A stretch of 8,337 bases of DNA. It comes from RGIG4103 sp045644605 (GTDB lineage Bacteria > Bacillota > Clostridia > RUG12999). Position numbers and translations under genes: made by a program. The DNA lies in NCBI GenBank assembly GCA_045644605.1, contig JAZRHB010000063.1, positions 1-8,337 of the forward strand, read 5' to 3'. The notes under the pieces were generated by a model. That model ran no database searches, had not been told where the DNA came from, and saw nothing but the letters and a program-made list of their open reading frames with translations. Below are positions 1 through 6,791 of this stretch, one piece after another (positions within the stretch are counted from its first letter, which is position 1; the number at the start of each line of letters is the position of its first letter).

Positions 1-83
1 GCAAAATTGCTAAAGCAATAAGAACAGTTGTCAAGGCTGCCGCTCATAAAGAGAATAAACGTGTTGTAGTTGAAATTATTTAA
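1..83 (+). CDS. khpA: KhpA-type KH-domain RNA-binding protein, C-terminal fragment
   Basis: Only the 3' end is present. The frame starting at base 3 gives 26 codons and a TAA at 81-83. The peptide begins KIAKAIRTVVKAAA and ends KRVVVEII, which I recognise as the C-terminus of the short (about 75-80 residue) KhpA/YlqC family. In that family this helix and final strand follow the GxxG loop of the KH fold. Family members bind RNA, often as a heterodimer with KhpB, and in Firmicutes affect cell division and small-RNA networks. The gene normally lies between rpsP and rimM, and rimM does follow here, which supports the call. The start and the GxxG loop lie outside the window. The identification rests on a short tail plus context. 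Confidence 0.82.
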   Translation, partial: KIAKAIRTVVKAAAHKENKRVVVEII

Positions 84-90
84 TAAGTTT

Positions 91-119
91 AAAGGATGTG
101 ATTTTATTGCATCCTTTTT
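91..119 (+). terminator. Terminator-like hairpin in the khpA-rimM gap
   Basis: AAAGGATG at 91-98 is perfectly complementary to CATCCTTT at 110-117, with an 11-nt loop. The T-run at 115-119 gives a short U-tract that partly belongs to the stem. It lies 7 nt after the khpA stop and 25 nt before the rimM start. The shape is that of a weak intrinsic terminator or attenuator. The stem holds only three G-C pairs and the U-tract is short, so partial read-through into rimM is likely. No convincing promoter was seen between the hairpin and rimM. Confidence 0.5.
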
Positions 120-132
120 GCTTAATCTTTTT

Positions 133-139
133 GGGGTGA
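133..139 (+). promoter_or_regulatory. Ribosome binding site of rimM
   Basis: GGGGTGA stands 5 nt before the ATG at 145. It decides the rimM start in favour of this ATG over an in-frame TTG at 70, which would lie inside khpA and add 25 residues not expected in the family. Confidence 0.75.
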
Positions 140-144
140 AAAGT

Positions 145-633
145 ATGATTAAAATTGCAAAAGTTGTTACCACAAGAGGTATTAAAGGCGAAATTAAACT
201 TGTATCATTTAGTAATATTGATGATTTGTTTGAATCACTTTCATCAGTAATTATTGACGATACTTCATATAAAATTGAACATGTAAAATATGTTAAAAAC
301 TGCGTTATACTCAAACTTTCGGGCATTGAAAACCCTGAAGATGCAAGGCGGGTTCTTGTCGGAAAAGACGTTTTTGTGAATGACGAAGATATGCCGGAAC
401 TTGAAGACGATTCATATTATGTTAAAGATATGATAGGTATAAACGTATATGAAACTTCGGGCGAATATATTGGTAAAATAAAAAGCATTTTCTTTACACC
501 GGCAAATGATGTATATGAAATTGAAGCAGAAGATGGTAAAACAGTGCTTATTCCGGCAGTAAAAGAATTTATTGAAAACATTGATATGGCGAATAAGAAA
601 ATGAATGTTAAGCTTATAGAGGGAATGATATAA
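145..633 (+). CDS. rimM: 16S rRNA processing / 30S maturation factor RimM
   Basis: RimM binds ribosomal protein S19 and the 30S head and helps late maturation of the small subunit in the cytoplasm. The protein has 162 residues, close to the usual 165-180. An N-terminal RimM beta-barrel covers about residues 1-80, with the family G-x-x-GE signature at 12-16. A PRC-barrel domain covers about 88-160, including the typical IPAVKEFI segment and the closing VKLIEGM. The signature is usually preceded by His (THGI..GE) but reads TRGIKGE here, a minor variation. The start was chosen at the ATG at 145 because of its ribosome binding site and because the family begins just before the first strand. The gene lies downstream of khpA as in most Firmicutes and overlaps the next gene by one base (TAATG), so the two are probably translationally coupled. 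The usual following gene, trmD, is missing. Confidence 0.93.
   Translation: MIKIAKVVTTRGIKGEIKLVSFSNIDDLFESLSSVIIDDTSYKIEHVKYVKNCVILKLSGIENPEDARRVLVGKDVFVNDEDMPELEDDSYYVKDMIGINVYETSGEYIGKIKSIFFTPANDVYEIEAEDGKTVLIPAVKEFIENIDMANKKMNVKLIEGMI
618..624 (+). promoter_or_regulatory. Ribosome binding site of the AP endonuclease gene
   Basis: AGAGGGA lies in the last codons of rimM, 8 nt before the ATG at 633. It supports that start and an operon arrangement in which this gene is translated from the rimM transcript. Confidence 0.7.
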
Positions 634-1388
634 TGAAACTTATTTCGTGGAACGTAAACGGATTCAGGGCCGTCTTGACCAAAGGATTTAATGATTTTTT
701 TAATTCAATAGACGCGGACATATTCTGTATTCAGGAAACAAAAATGCAGGAAGGACAGGCCCAGTATTTGCCTAAAGGATATTATCAGTACTGGAACAGT
801 GCCGAAAAGAAAGGATATTCGGGAACGGCAATTTTTACAAAACAAGAGCCGATTTCTGTTTCGTACGGTCTTGGAATTGAAGAACACGATAAAGAGGGTA
901 GGGTTATAACCCTTGAGTTTGAAACCTTCTATTTCGTAGGAGTATATACACCGAATGCGCAGGACGGACTTAAACGAATTGATTACCGTATGCAGTGGGA
1001 AGATGCTTTTCGTGAGTATCTTTGCAAACTTGATATGAAAAAGCCGGTTATTACCTGCGGTGATTTGAATGTTGCGCATAATGAAATAGACCTTAAGAAT
1101 CCAAAAGCCAACAGAAATAACCCTGGCTTTACAGATCAGGAACGAGGTAAAATGGATGCACTTTTAGATGCGGGATTTACCGACAGTTTCAGATATCTTT
1201 ATCCCGACCTTGAAGAAGCATATTCGTGGTGGTCTTACAGATTTAATGCAAGGTCAAGAAACGCAGGGTGGCGTATTGACTATTTCCTTGTATCGAACAG
1301 AATTGCCAAAGATATACAGCAGGCGGTTATTTACACTGAAGTGTACGGCAGTGACCATTGTCCCGTAGGACTTGAAATAAACATATAA
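633..1388 (+). CDS. xth: Exodeoxyribonuclease III family AP endonuclease
   Basis: This is a 251-residue member of the ExoIII/ExoA family (endonuclease/exonuclease/phosphatase fold). The family cuts DNA 5' to abasic sites and trims blocked 3' ends, preparing a primer for DNA polymerase I in base excision repair. The full set of active-site residues is visible: N7 in NVNG, metal-binding E35 in IQETK, Y105 in VYTPNAQ, D144 and N146 in GDLNVAH, the W-W-SYR and AGWRIDYF segments (about 199-218) with D216, and the C-terminal pair D241-H242 in SDHCP. The length is normal for the Gram-positive ExoA branch (about 250). The ATG overlaps the rimM stop by one base, so expression is probably tied to the ribosome-maturation operon. 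It ends at a strong hairpin. The protein is often called exoA in Bacillus; the family call is secure. Confidence 0.95.
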   Translation: MKLISWNVNGFRAVLTKGFNDFFNSIDADIFCIQETKMQEGQAQYLPKGYYQYWNSAEKKGYSGTAIFTKQEPISVSYGLGIEEHDKEGRVITLEFETFYFVGVYTPNAQDGLKRIDYRMQWEDAFREYLCKLDMKKPVITCGDLNVAHNEIDLKNPKANRNNPGFTDQERGKMDALLDAGFTDSFRYLYPDLEEAYSWWSYRFNARSRNAGWRIDYFLVSNRIAKDIQQAVIYTEVYGSDHCPVGLEINI

Positions 1389-1416
1389 AAAGAAGCAGCG
1401 ATTGCTGCTTCTTTTT
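1387..1416. terminator. Bidirectional intrinsic terminator
   Basis: The 13-nt arms 1387-1399 and 1404-1416 are perfectly complementary (AAAAAGAAGCAGC / GCTGCTTCTTTTT) around a 4-nt GATT loop. The A-run on one side and the T-run on the other give a U-tract on both strands. It begins within the stop codon of the plus-strand AP endonuclease gene and ends 2 nt before the stop codon of the minus-strand SNF2 gene. It therefore fits a shared terminator for two converging operons and occupies almost the whole 30-nt gap. Confidence 0.9.
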
Positions 1417-1418
1417 GG

Positions 1419-4274
1419 TTATTCAAATAAACCTTTGATTTCATCAATAGTCATTGAAGACAGAAGAGTTTCTCCTGTTTCAAGGACATTATCAATCATA
1501 GTTTGTTTTATTTGCTGTATTTCGTGTATTTTTTCTTCAATAGTATCTTTTGCAACAAATTTGATTACCTGAACAGATTTTGTCTGACCAATACGGTGAA
1601 CACGGTCCGTTGCCTGATTTTCAACCGCAGGATTCCACCACGGGTCAAAATGAATTACCATATCTGCACCGGTAAGGTTAAGACCTGTACCACCGGCTTT
1701 TAACGAAATTAGAAATACACTTTTTTCGCCGTTATTGAACTTGTCAGCCATTTCGACCCTTGATTTAGAGGGTGTATGCCCATCAAGATAAAAATAGCTT
1801 ATACCAATTTCGTTAAGAGTGTTCGCAATTATTGAAAGCATAGAAGTGAACTGCGAGAAAATAAGCACTCTGTGACCGGAATCAATACTGCTTTCGAGAA
1901 GGTCAATAAGAGTATCGAGCTTACCGCTGCCGCCATTATAATTTTCAACAAACAACGAAGGATGACAACAAAGCTGACGAAGCCTTGTTATCATAGAAAG
2001 TATTTTAATATGATTTCTTGCAACACTTCCGTTGTCAATTAAAACATCAATTTCTTTTTTAGCCGCACTTGCATATGCGGTATATAAAAGCTTTTGTTTT
2101 TGCGTTGATTCGCAAACAATTTTTGATTCAATTTTTTGCGGTAATTCACTCATAACCTGTGATTTCAGTCTTCGAAGAATGAATGGTTTTGTATGTTTAA
2201 GAAGTTCATTTAATGAATCTTTATCTTCTTCTTTTACAATAGGGATTTCGTACATATTGCGGAACTTATGCCTTGAAAACAGATATCCCGGCATTACAAA
2301 ATCAAAAATTGACCATAGTTCTGTCAGGTTATTTTCAAGCGGAGTGCCTGTCAATGCAAAGAAACCGTGTGCTTTGAGCGATTTTACTGCTTTTGCGTTA
2401 ATTGTATTAGGATTCTTGATTTGTTGTGCTTCATCTATAATACAATATGCAAGCTCCTTGTTTGTGTACAAATGTGCATCACGTCTTAAAAGACCGTATG
2501 AGGTTATTACAAAAATGTATTTATCAATATCGGAAACAAGAGCTTTGCGTTCAGATGGGTCTCCCGAAATAATACATACAGAAGAATCGGGAGAAAACTT
2601 CTTTATCTCGTTATACCAGTTATAAAGCAGAGAAGTGGGTGCAACAATAAGAGAAGGTTTTTTAAGATTCTCATACTCACTTTTTACAAAAGCAATAGCC
2701 TGCAGGGTTTTACCAAGCCCCATTTCATCTGCAAGAATTCCGCCAAGACCGAACGATGCAAGAAGTTTAAGCCATTTGAAACCAATTTTCTGATACGGTC
2801 TTAAAACATTCGCCATATCCTGTGGCAATTCATAATCTTCATAAGCGACACTTTCAAACCTTGATACAAAATTTGAAAAATATGTATCTCTGTTTATTGT
2901 AAGGGTGTCGGAAGATATATTTGAAAGATAAAAAGCTTTGCCAAGCGGAACGTCGGCTTTGGAGTTTTCAAATCCGCCTTTTTTTACATCCAGATTTTCA
3001 ATTAATTTAGCACCGCTTACAAGTGCATCCGCATTGAGATTTACAAAAGCACCGGACTTTAGTCTATGGTATGTCTTTTTCTCCTGTATCGAATTAAATA
3101 CGGATTCAAGCTCGGAAACATCAATTCCGTCATAGTTTATAGTAAAATTAAGTACATTTCCTTGTGCAAGACTTATTCCTACATCACCACGTGACGGAGA
3201 AAGAATTTGCATATCAAAGGTTTTTGTATAATATACCTCACCAAATGATTTAAGCTGATTTACATTACCGGTAACAAAATCATAAATATCACCGTCATTG
3301 TAAATGTAAAGATTTCCGTCTTTAGGGACAAATCCCATTTTTGCGGCGGTGAGAATGAATTCGTTTTCTTTATTATAATCACGCAATAAAACCTTGGATG
3401 GTAGACTCGGTTTTTCGCCGGCAAAATGATTGAATTCGGTTTCATCATAACAAAATAAAGCAGTTGCTTTAATATCGCCATCGTCGGTTTTGTCAAGATA
3501 AACCTTTGTCTTAAGTTCGCCTATAATAACATCGCGTTTTACGGCATCGTCAATAATAAGGGTGGAGGCCGCTTTAAGTTTAGGCATAACCTTGGTAAGA
3601 ACGCGCTGTTTTAGTTTTGGGTTTACATTTACATACACTTTGCCTTCTGATTTGTATGCATTTAAAAAAGATGTGATAAGTTTTGCCTGATTTTGAGATA
3701 TAATAAAAAGGTCGCCAAAATAGCGGCAAACCGAATAGTCGGGAAGAACAGGTGAAATGTTTAGAAAATCTTCATAAACAATTTTCAGTATACCTCGTTT
3801 TTCAGTAAGTTCACTTACAACCGGAATATCATTGTTTGATATTTTCATTCCGGGATAATGCTTTTCGTTTATGAAAATTTCGTTTTTCAGTTTTGAAAGA
3901 AGCTTGAAAACGGGGATAATAATGCCGGATTTAAGCTGAATTTCCTTTTCGCCGGAAGCTTTCATAAAGCCTTTTCCATATGATGCAATAAGAAGGGAAA
4001 GAAGCATCTCGGAAGTTTCGTCAAATTCATATTTATCGGCGTCATATATAAAGTTTTTGCCAAACGGAAGAATACTTCCGGAAGAAACAGCATCAAGAAA
4101 CTGAAAAATATCTTTAACAATATATAATCTGCCTGAACCAACTTTAAATCCAATGGAGATAGCACCGGTTTCAGTAAAAATATTAAGTTGAGGAACTAAT
4201 TTTAAAATCTGTTTTGATTTTACTGTTTTTAAAGAAGAAATTTCTTCTATCAGTATTTTTGCCGATTCTTCCAT
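1419..4274 (-). CDS. SNF2-family DNA-dependent ATPase (bacterial SNF2-associated type)
   Basis: This large superfamily 2 ATPase has 951 residues from the ATG at 4274. The C-terminal half carries all SNF2 helicase motifs: LRPYQ (about 491-495), Walker A in GGILADEMGLGKT (511-523), motif Ia VAPTSLL, motif II DEAQ (614-617) in place of DEAH, TGTPLEN (642-648), IFSQFTSM (about 805-812), SLKAGGTGLNLT (motif V, about 857-868) and QATDRVHRIGQ (motif VI, 887-897). Such proteins translocate on duplex DNA and remodel protein-DNA contacts. The target of this one is unknown, and DNA repair or transcription are inferences. The N-terminal 480 residues resemble the SNF2-associated region of bacterial members. 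No cysteine occurs before about residue 183, so an N-terminal SWIM zinc finger is absent. An in-frame TTG at 4289 would add five residues (MKGNP), but the ATG at 4274 has the better-placed ribosome binding site. It is the last gene of the operon. Confidence 0.92.
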   Translation of the reverse strand: MEESAKILIEEISSLKTVKSKQILKLVPQLNIFTETGAISIGFKVGSGRLYIVKDIFQFLDAVSSGSILPFGKNFIYDADKYEFDETSEMLLSLLIASYGKGFMKASGEKEIQLKSGIIIPVFKLLSKLKNEIFINEKHYPGMKISNNDIPVVSELTEKRGILKIVYEDFLNISPVLPDYSVCRYFGDLFIISQNQAKLITSFLNAYKSEGKVYVNVNPKLKQRVLTKVMPKLKAASTLIIDDAVKRDVIIGELKTKVYLDKTDDGDIKATALFCYDETEFNHFAGEKPSLPSKVLLRDYNKENEFILTAAKMGFVPKDGNLYIYNDGDIYDFVTGNVNQLKSFGEVYYTKTFDMQILSPSRGDVGISLAQGNVLNFTINYDGIDVSELESVFNSIQEKKTYHRLKSGAFVNLNADALVSGAKLIENLDVKKGGFENSKADVPLGKAFYLSNISSDTLTINRDTYFSNFVSRFESVAYEDYELPQDMANVLRPYQKIGFKWLKLLASFGLGGILADEMGLGKTLQAIAFVKSEYENLKKPSLIVAPTSLLYNWYNEIKKFSPDSSVCIISGDPSERKALVSDIDKYIFVITSYGLLRRDAHLYTNKELAYCIIDEAQQIKNPNTINAKAVKSLKAHGFFALTGTPLENNLTELWSIFDFVMPGYLFSRHKFRNMYEIPIVKEEDKDSLNELLKHTKPFILRRLKSQVMSELPQKIESKIVCESTQKQKLLYTAYASAAKKEIDVLIDNGSVARNHIKILSMITRLRQLCCHPSLFVENYNGGSGKLDTLIDLLESSIDSGHRVLIFSQFTSMLSIIANTLNEIGISYFYLDGHTPSKSRVEMADKFNNGEKSVFLISLKAGGTGLNLTGADMVIHFDPWWNPAVENQATDRVHRIGQTKSVQVIKFVAKDTIEEKIHEIQQIKQTMIDNVLETGETLLSSMTIDEIKGLFE

Positions 4275-4280
4275 AGGATT

Positions 4281-4286
4281 TCCTTT
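4281..4286 (-). promoter_or_regulatory. Ribosome binding site deciding the SNF2 start
   Basis: On the minus strand AAAGGA stands 6 nt before the ATG at 4274. A start at the TTG at 4289 would place this site inside the coding region, so the ATG is preferred. Confidence 0.7.
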
Positions 4287-4292
4287 CAAAAA

Positions 4293-5660
4293 TTAAGCCT
4301 CTTCGTAAAACGCCTTATATCCTTTATACGCGTAATATATATCTGCTTTAGATGATACTTCATATGGTGCGTGCATAGAAAGAAGAGCAACGCCGCAGTC
4401 AACAACATCTATATTTAAGTTGGCAAGATACTGTGCAACAGTTCCGCCGCCGCCGCCGTCAACCTTTCCAAGCTCACCGGTTTGCCAGATAACATTATTA
4501 TCATTAAAAATTCTTCTGATTTTACCCATAAATTCTGCACTTGCATCACTTGTGCCGCCTTTGCCGCGGCTGCCTGTATATTTGATTATAGCAAGCCCTT
4601 TGCCAAGATAACAGGAATTTTTTCTTTCGTACGCAAAATCAAATGATGGGTCGTATGCAGCGGCAACATCAGCGGAAAGACAAGATGAATTTGACAAACA
4701 TCTGCGGGTAAATAGGTCACTGTAATTATCGCACTGCATATTGATAAGCTCTGCAATTGTGTTTTCAAAGAATAAAGATTTTATACCCGTATTACCGCTT
4801 GAACCGGTTTCTTCTTTATCAACAAGCACACAAAGTGCAGTTTTTTCGGGTGTTTTATCCAAATCAAAAATTGCTTTGAGTGATGTGTATGAACAGATTC
4901 TGTCGTCCTGACCAAATCCGCCAACCATACTTTTATCAAGACCGATATCACGGGATTTTAAAAGCGGATAGGCCTCAAGCTCTGCACTTATGAAATCTTC
5001 TTCGCATATACCATAGTTTTTGTTGAGAATTTCAAGAACTGTCTGTTTGAATTTACTGTTTTCGCAGTCGGATGGAATTGACCCAACGAGAAGATTGAGT
5101 TTTTCGCCTTCTATTCCTTCCATCATTGTTTTTTTCATTTGCTCAACTGCAAGATGGGGAAGAAGGTCAGTTACGCAAAGACAAATTTCGTCATCACCGA
5201 TATTAATTTCAACATCACCGTTTTTTGTTGATACAATACCTGAAAGACCAAGAGGAATGGCTGTCCACTGATATTTTTTAATTCCGCCATAATAATGCGT
5301 TTTAAAAAATGCCATATCTCCATCTTCGTAAAGCGGGATGGGTTTCAAGTCAAGTCTGGGAGTGTCAATATGTGAAATAATTATGTTTGTTCCTTCTGTA
5401 AGAGGTTTTTCACCAATAACAGCAAGAACAAGATTTTTATTCTTATTGGTAAAATAAATTTTATCACCGGGTTTAACGCTATTGGTTGACTTAGCACATA
5501 TAAATCCTGCATCAATAGCCACTTTTTCTATGTTTTTGAAACATTTTCGTTCAGTTACGGAAGAGTTTAAAAACTCTTTGTATCCGTTGGAAAAGTCCAT
5601 AATTTTATTGCTTGATTCTTCGCTCCAGGCGTTTTTTGGGGTGTAAGCTAAATTATCCAT
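4293..5660 (-). CDS. M18-family zinc aminopeptidase (aminopeptidase I type)
   Basis: This 455-residue cytoplasmic metallo-aminopeptidase of family M18 (yeast Lap4 / DAP / clostridial 'aminopeptidase 1') removes N-terminal residues, often acidic ones, from peptides. The co-catalytic two-zinc site is complete: H97 and D99 in ISHIDTPRLDLK, bridging D252 in GFGQDDR, the E283-E284 pair in DKEETGSSG, D331 in SADVAAAYDP, and H430 in LSMHAPYEV. The glycine-rich loop KVDGGGGGTVA (399-409) matches the family's DQGGGGT segment, with Gly where Gln is common. Length is normal and no signal peptide is seen. The start has AGGAG 7 nt upstream and lies 2 nt after the lytic transglycosylase stop. The SNF2 gene begins 18 nt after its end. 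Its place in this operon gives no clear clue to a special substrate; general peptide turnover is the default reading. Confidence 0.93.
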   Translation of the reverse strand: MDNLAYTPKNAWSEESSNKIMDFSNGYKEFLNSSVTERKCFKNIEKVAIDAGFICAKSTNSVKPGDKIYFTNKNKNLVLAVIGEKPLTEGTNIIISHIDTPRLDLKPIPLYEDGDMAFFKTHYYGGIKKYQWTAIPLGLSGIVSTKNGDVEINIGDDEICLCVTDLLPHLAVEQMKKTMMEGIEGEKLNLLVGSIPSDCENSKFKQTVLEILNKNYGICEEDFISAELEAYPLLKSRDIGLDKSMVGGFGQDDRICSYTSLKAIFDLDKTPEKTALCVLVDKEETGSSGNTGIKSLFFENTIAELINMQCDNYSDLFTRRCLSNSSCLSADVAAAYDPSFDFAYERKNSCYLGKGLAIIKYTGSRGKGGTSDASAEFMGKIRRIFNDNNVIWQTGELGKVDGGGGGTVAQYLANLNIDVVDCGVALLSMHAPYEVSSKADIYYAYKGYKAFYEEA

Positions 5661-5662
5661 TT

Positions 5663-6226
5663 TTATTCTCCTATCGTATAAAGTTTTTTATAAACATCAT
5701 AATATTTAAGTGTTTTATTAACATAGTTTTCGGTTTCTTTAAACTCAATATCAGTTATATCAATGGTTGTTTTTCCGGAAAATTCTTTCCATTTCTGAAC
5801 ATTTCCGCTTCCTGCGTTATATGAAGCAAGGGCGGTTACTAAATCGCCGTCGTTGTCGTTTATAAGCTTTGAAAGATACCATGTGCCTACACGGATATTT
5901 GTTTCAGGCTCAAAAATATCTGCAGTTTTATCTATCCCGATTTGCTCAAAAGCCCACGCAGCTGTTTCATCCGTTATCTGCATAAGACCTTTTGCGCTTT
6001 TGGAAGATTGAGCATGTTCGTTAAATCCACTTTCGGTTTTAATAACAGAAAATATAAGCATTTCATCCACGTTATATTCTGCTGCAAACCTTTCAACTAT
6101 ATTCTTGTGATGGGTAGGGTAAAGTATATTTTTCATTAATGGGTTATACCCGTAAACGATAGCAACAATAAGAAAAATAGCTGCAGTTATAGTAAAAAAT
6201 CTTCTTTTTTTAAGCAAAATAATCAC
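5663..6226 (-). CDS. Membrane-anchored lytic transglycosylase (SLT domain)
   Basis: This 187-residue protein has a basic N-terminus (KKRR, 6-9), one hydrophobic segment (about 10-26) and no lipobox. It is therefore most likely a type II membrane-anchored enzyme facing the cell wall. The rest is an SLT / GH23 goose-lysozyme-like domain that cleaves the MurNAc-GlcNAc bond of peptidoglycan to a 1,6-anhydro product. Visible motifs are catalytic E65 in KTESGFN, GLMQI (80-84), SYNAGSGNV (135-143) and the C-terminal ETENYV (164-169). The start is GTG at 6226: an in-frame TAA lies directly before it and GAGGAG lies 8 nt upstream. It overlaps the coaE end by 17 nt. A short SLT enzyme after coaE is common in Clostridia. 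A role in wall remodelling during growth or sporulation is inferred from the family only. Confidence 0.93.
   Translation of the reverse strand: MIILLKKRRFFTITAAIFLIVAIVYGYNPLMKNILYPTHHKNIVERFAAEYNVDEMLIFSVIKTESGFNEHAQSSKSAKGLMQITDETAAWAFEQIGIDKTADIFEPETNIRVGTWYLSKLINDNDGDLVTALASYNAGSGNVQKWKEFSGKTTIDITDIEFKETENYVNKTLKYYDVYKKLYTIGE
5668..5672 (-). promoter_or_regulatory. Ribosome binding site of the M18 aminopeptidase gene
   Basis: On the minus strand AGGAG stands 7 nt before the ATG at 5660 and just before the stop codon of the upstream lytic transglycosylase gene, an arrangement that favours translational coupling. Confidence 0.75.
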
Positions 6227-6791
6227 TTATTGTACTCCTCAAATTTTCAATTGAGCTATTATTGTGTAATACAATATCAGCAAGTTTAATCATATCTTCG
6301 TCTGTCATTTGTGCATCAATTCTTGACGAGGCTTCTTCATATGTAAGTTTATCCCGATTCATAATACGGGAAATTCTTGTTTCTTTATTTGCGCAAACTA
6401 CAATAATCGTATCGCAAATATCTATAAGTGGTTTACATACCAAAAGGGCTGCGGCATCAATAATAACCTTGTCGTTGCCGCAGGTTTCGATTTCGTTTAT
6501 TATTTTCTTTGCAATTTCAGGATGTGTTATTGAATTAAGAAGAGATAATTTATCATCATCTGCAAATACAATTTTTGCAAGAGCTTTTCTGTTTAAACTG
6601 CCGTCGGCATTTATAACGGAATTGCCGAAAGCAAGTCTTAATTTTTCAAGAACGTTGCCGTTTAAAATTTCTCTTGCTGTTATGTCAGCATCAATAACAT
6701 AAAATCCTTTTTCTTTTAAAATTTTGGCAACAGAAGATTTTCCGCTGCCGCTACCACCTGTAAGGCCAAAAATTTCAGGCTTTTGCTTCAT
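6210..6791 (-). CDS. coaE: Dephospho-CoA kinase
   Basis: CoaE phosphorylates the 3'-OH of dephospho-CoA, the last step of coenzyme A synthesis, in the cytoplasm. The protein has 193 residues, a normal length. It shows the P-loop GGSGSGKS (12-19) right after the first strand (IFGLTGG), VIDAD (32-36) with the conserved D-x-D, HPEI (90-93), the lid-type region NRDKLTYEEASSRIDAQ (about 145-161) and the C-terminal ADIVLHN (171-177). The family segment D-x-P-L-L-F-E reads DAAALLVC (112-119), so the usual Pro and Glu are not there. The ATG at 6791 was chosen because it lies just before the first beta strand and has GAAGGGA 9 nt upstream; the open frame upstream only overlaps polA in another frame. 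The gene overlaps the polA end and the transglycosylase start by 17 nt each, which points to coupled translation. Confidence 0.94.
   Translation of the reverse strand: MKQKPEIFGLTGGSGSGKSSVAKILKEKGFYVIDADITAREILNGNVLEKLRLAFGNSVINADGSLNRKALAKIVFADDDKLSLLNSITHPEIAKKIINEIETCGNDKVIIDAAALLVCKPLIDICDTIIVVCANKETRISRIMNRDKLTYEEASSRIDAQMTDEDMIKLADIVLHNNSSIENLRSTISDYFA
6235..6240 (-). promoter_or_regulatory. Ribosome binding site supporting a GTG start
   Basis: On the minus strand GAGGAG stands 8 nt before the GTG at 6226. It is embedded in the last codons of coaE and decides the unusual start codon of the lytic transglycosylase gene. Confidence 0.78.

Noticed and set aside
107..128. Possible promoter (TTGCAT ... 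TAATCT) before rimM
   Set aside because: The -35-like box matches the consensus poorly and the spacing is too short, about 10 nt. It also overlaps the hairpin arm.
70..144. Longer rimM reading frame starting from a TTG inside khpA
   Set aside because: It would overlap khpA, has no good ribosome binding site and adds residues unlike the family N-terminus. It also runs through the hairpin. The ATG at 145 has a well-placed GGGGTGA.
705..1079. 124-codon minus-strand open frame opposite the AP endonuclease gene
   Set aside because: It lies entirely within conserved xth sequence on the opposite strand, and its product shows no recognisable domain.
2032..2625. 197-codon plus-strand open frame opposite the SNF2 gene
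   Set aside because: It is antisense to strongly conserved helicase motifs, its product is a low-complexity Ser/Phe/Cys-rich string with no recognisable family, and it has no operon context.
4444..4458. Five CCG units in AT-rich DNA, a possible microsatellite
   Set aside because: The repeat encodes the glycine-rich loop that is a hallmark of M18 aminopeptidases, so protein conservation explains it.
6262..6702. 146-codon plus-strand open frame opposite coaE
   Set aside because: It mirrors the coaE coding sequence, and its Ser/Ile-rich product is typical of an antisense shadow. No family motif is visible.
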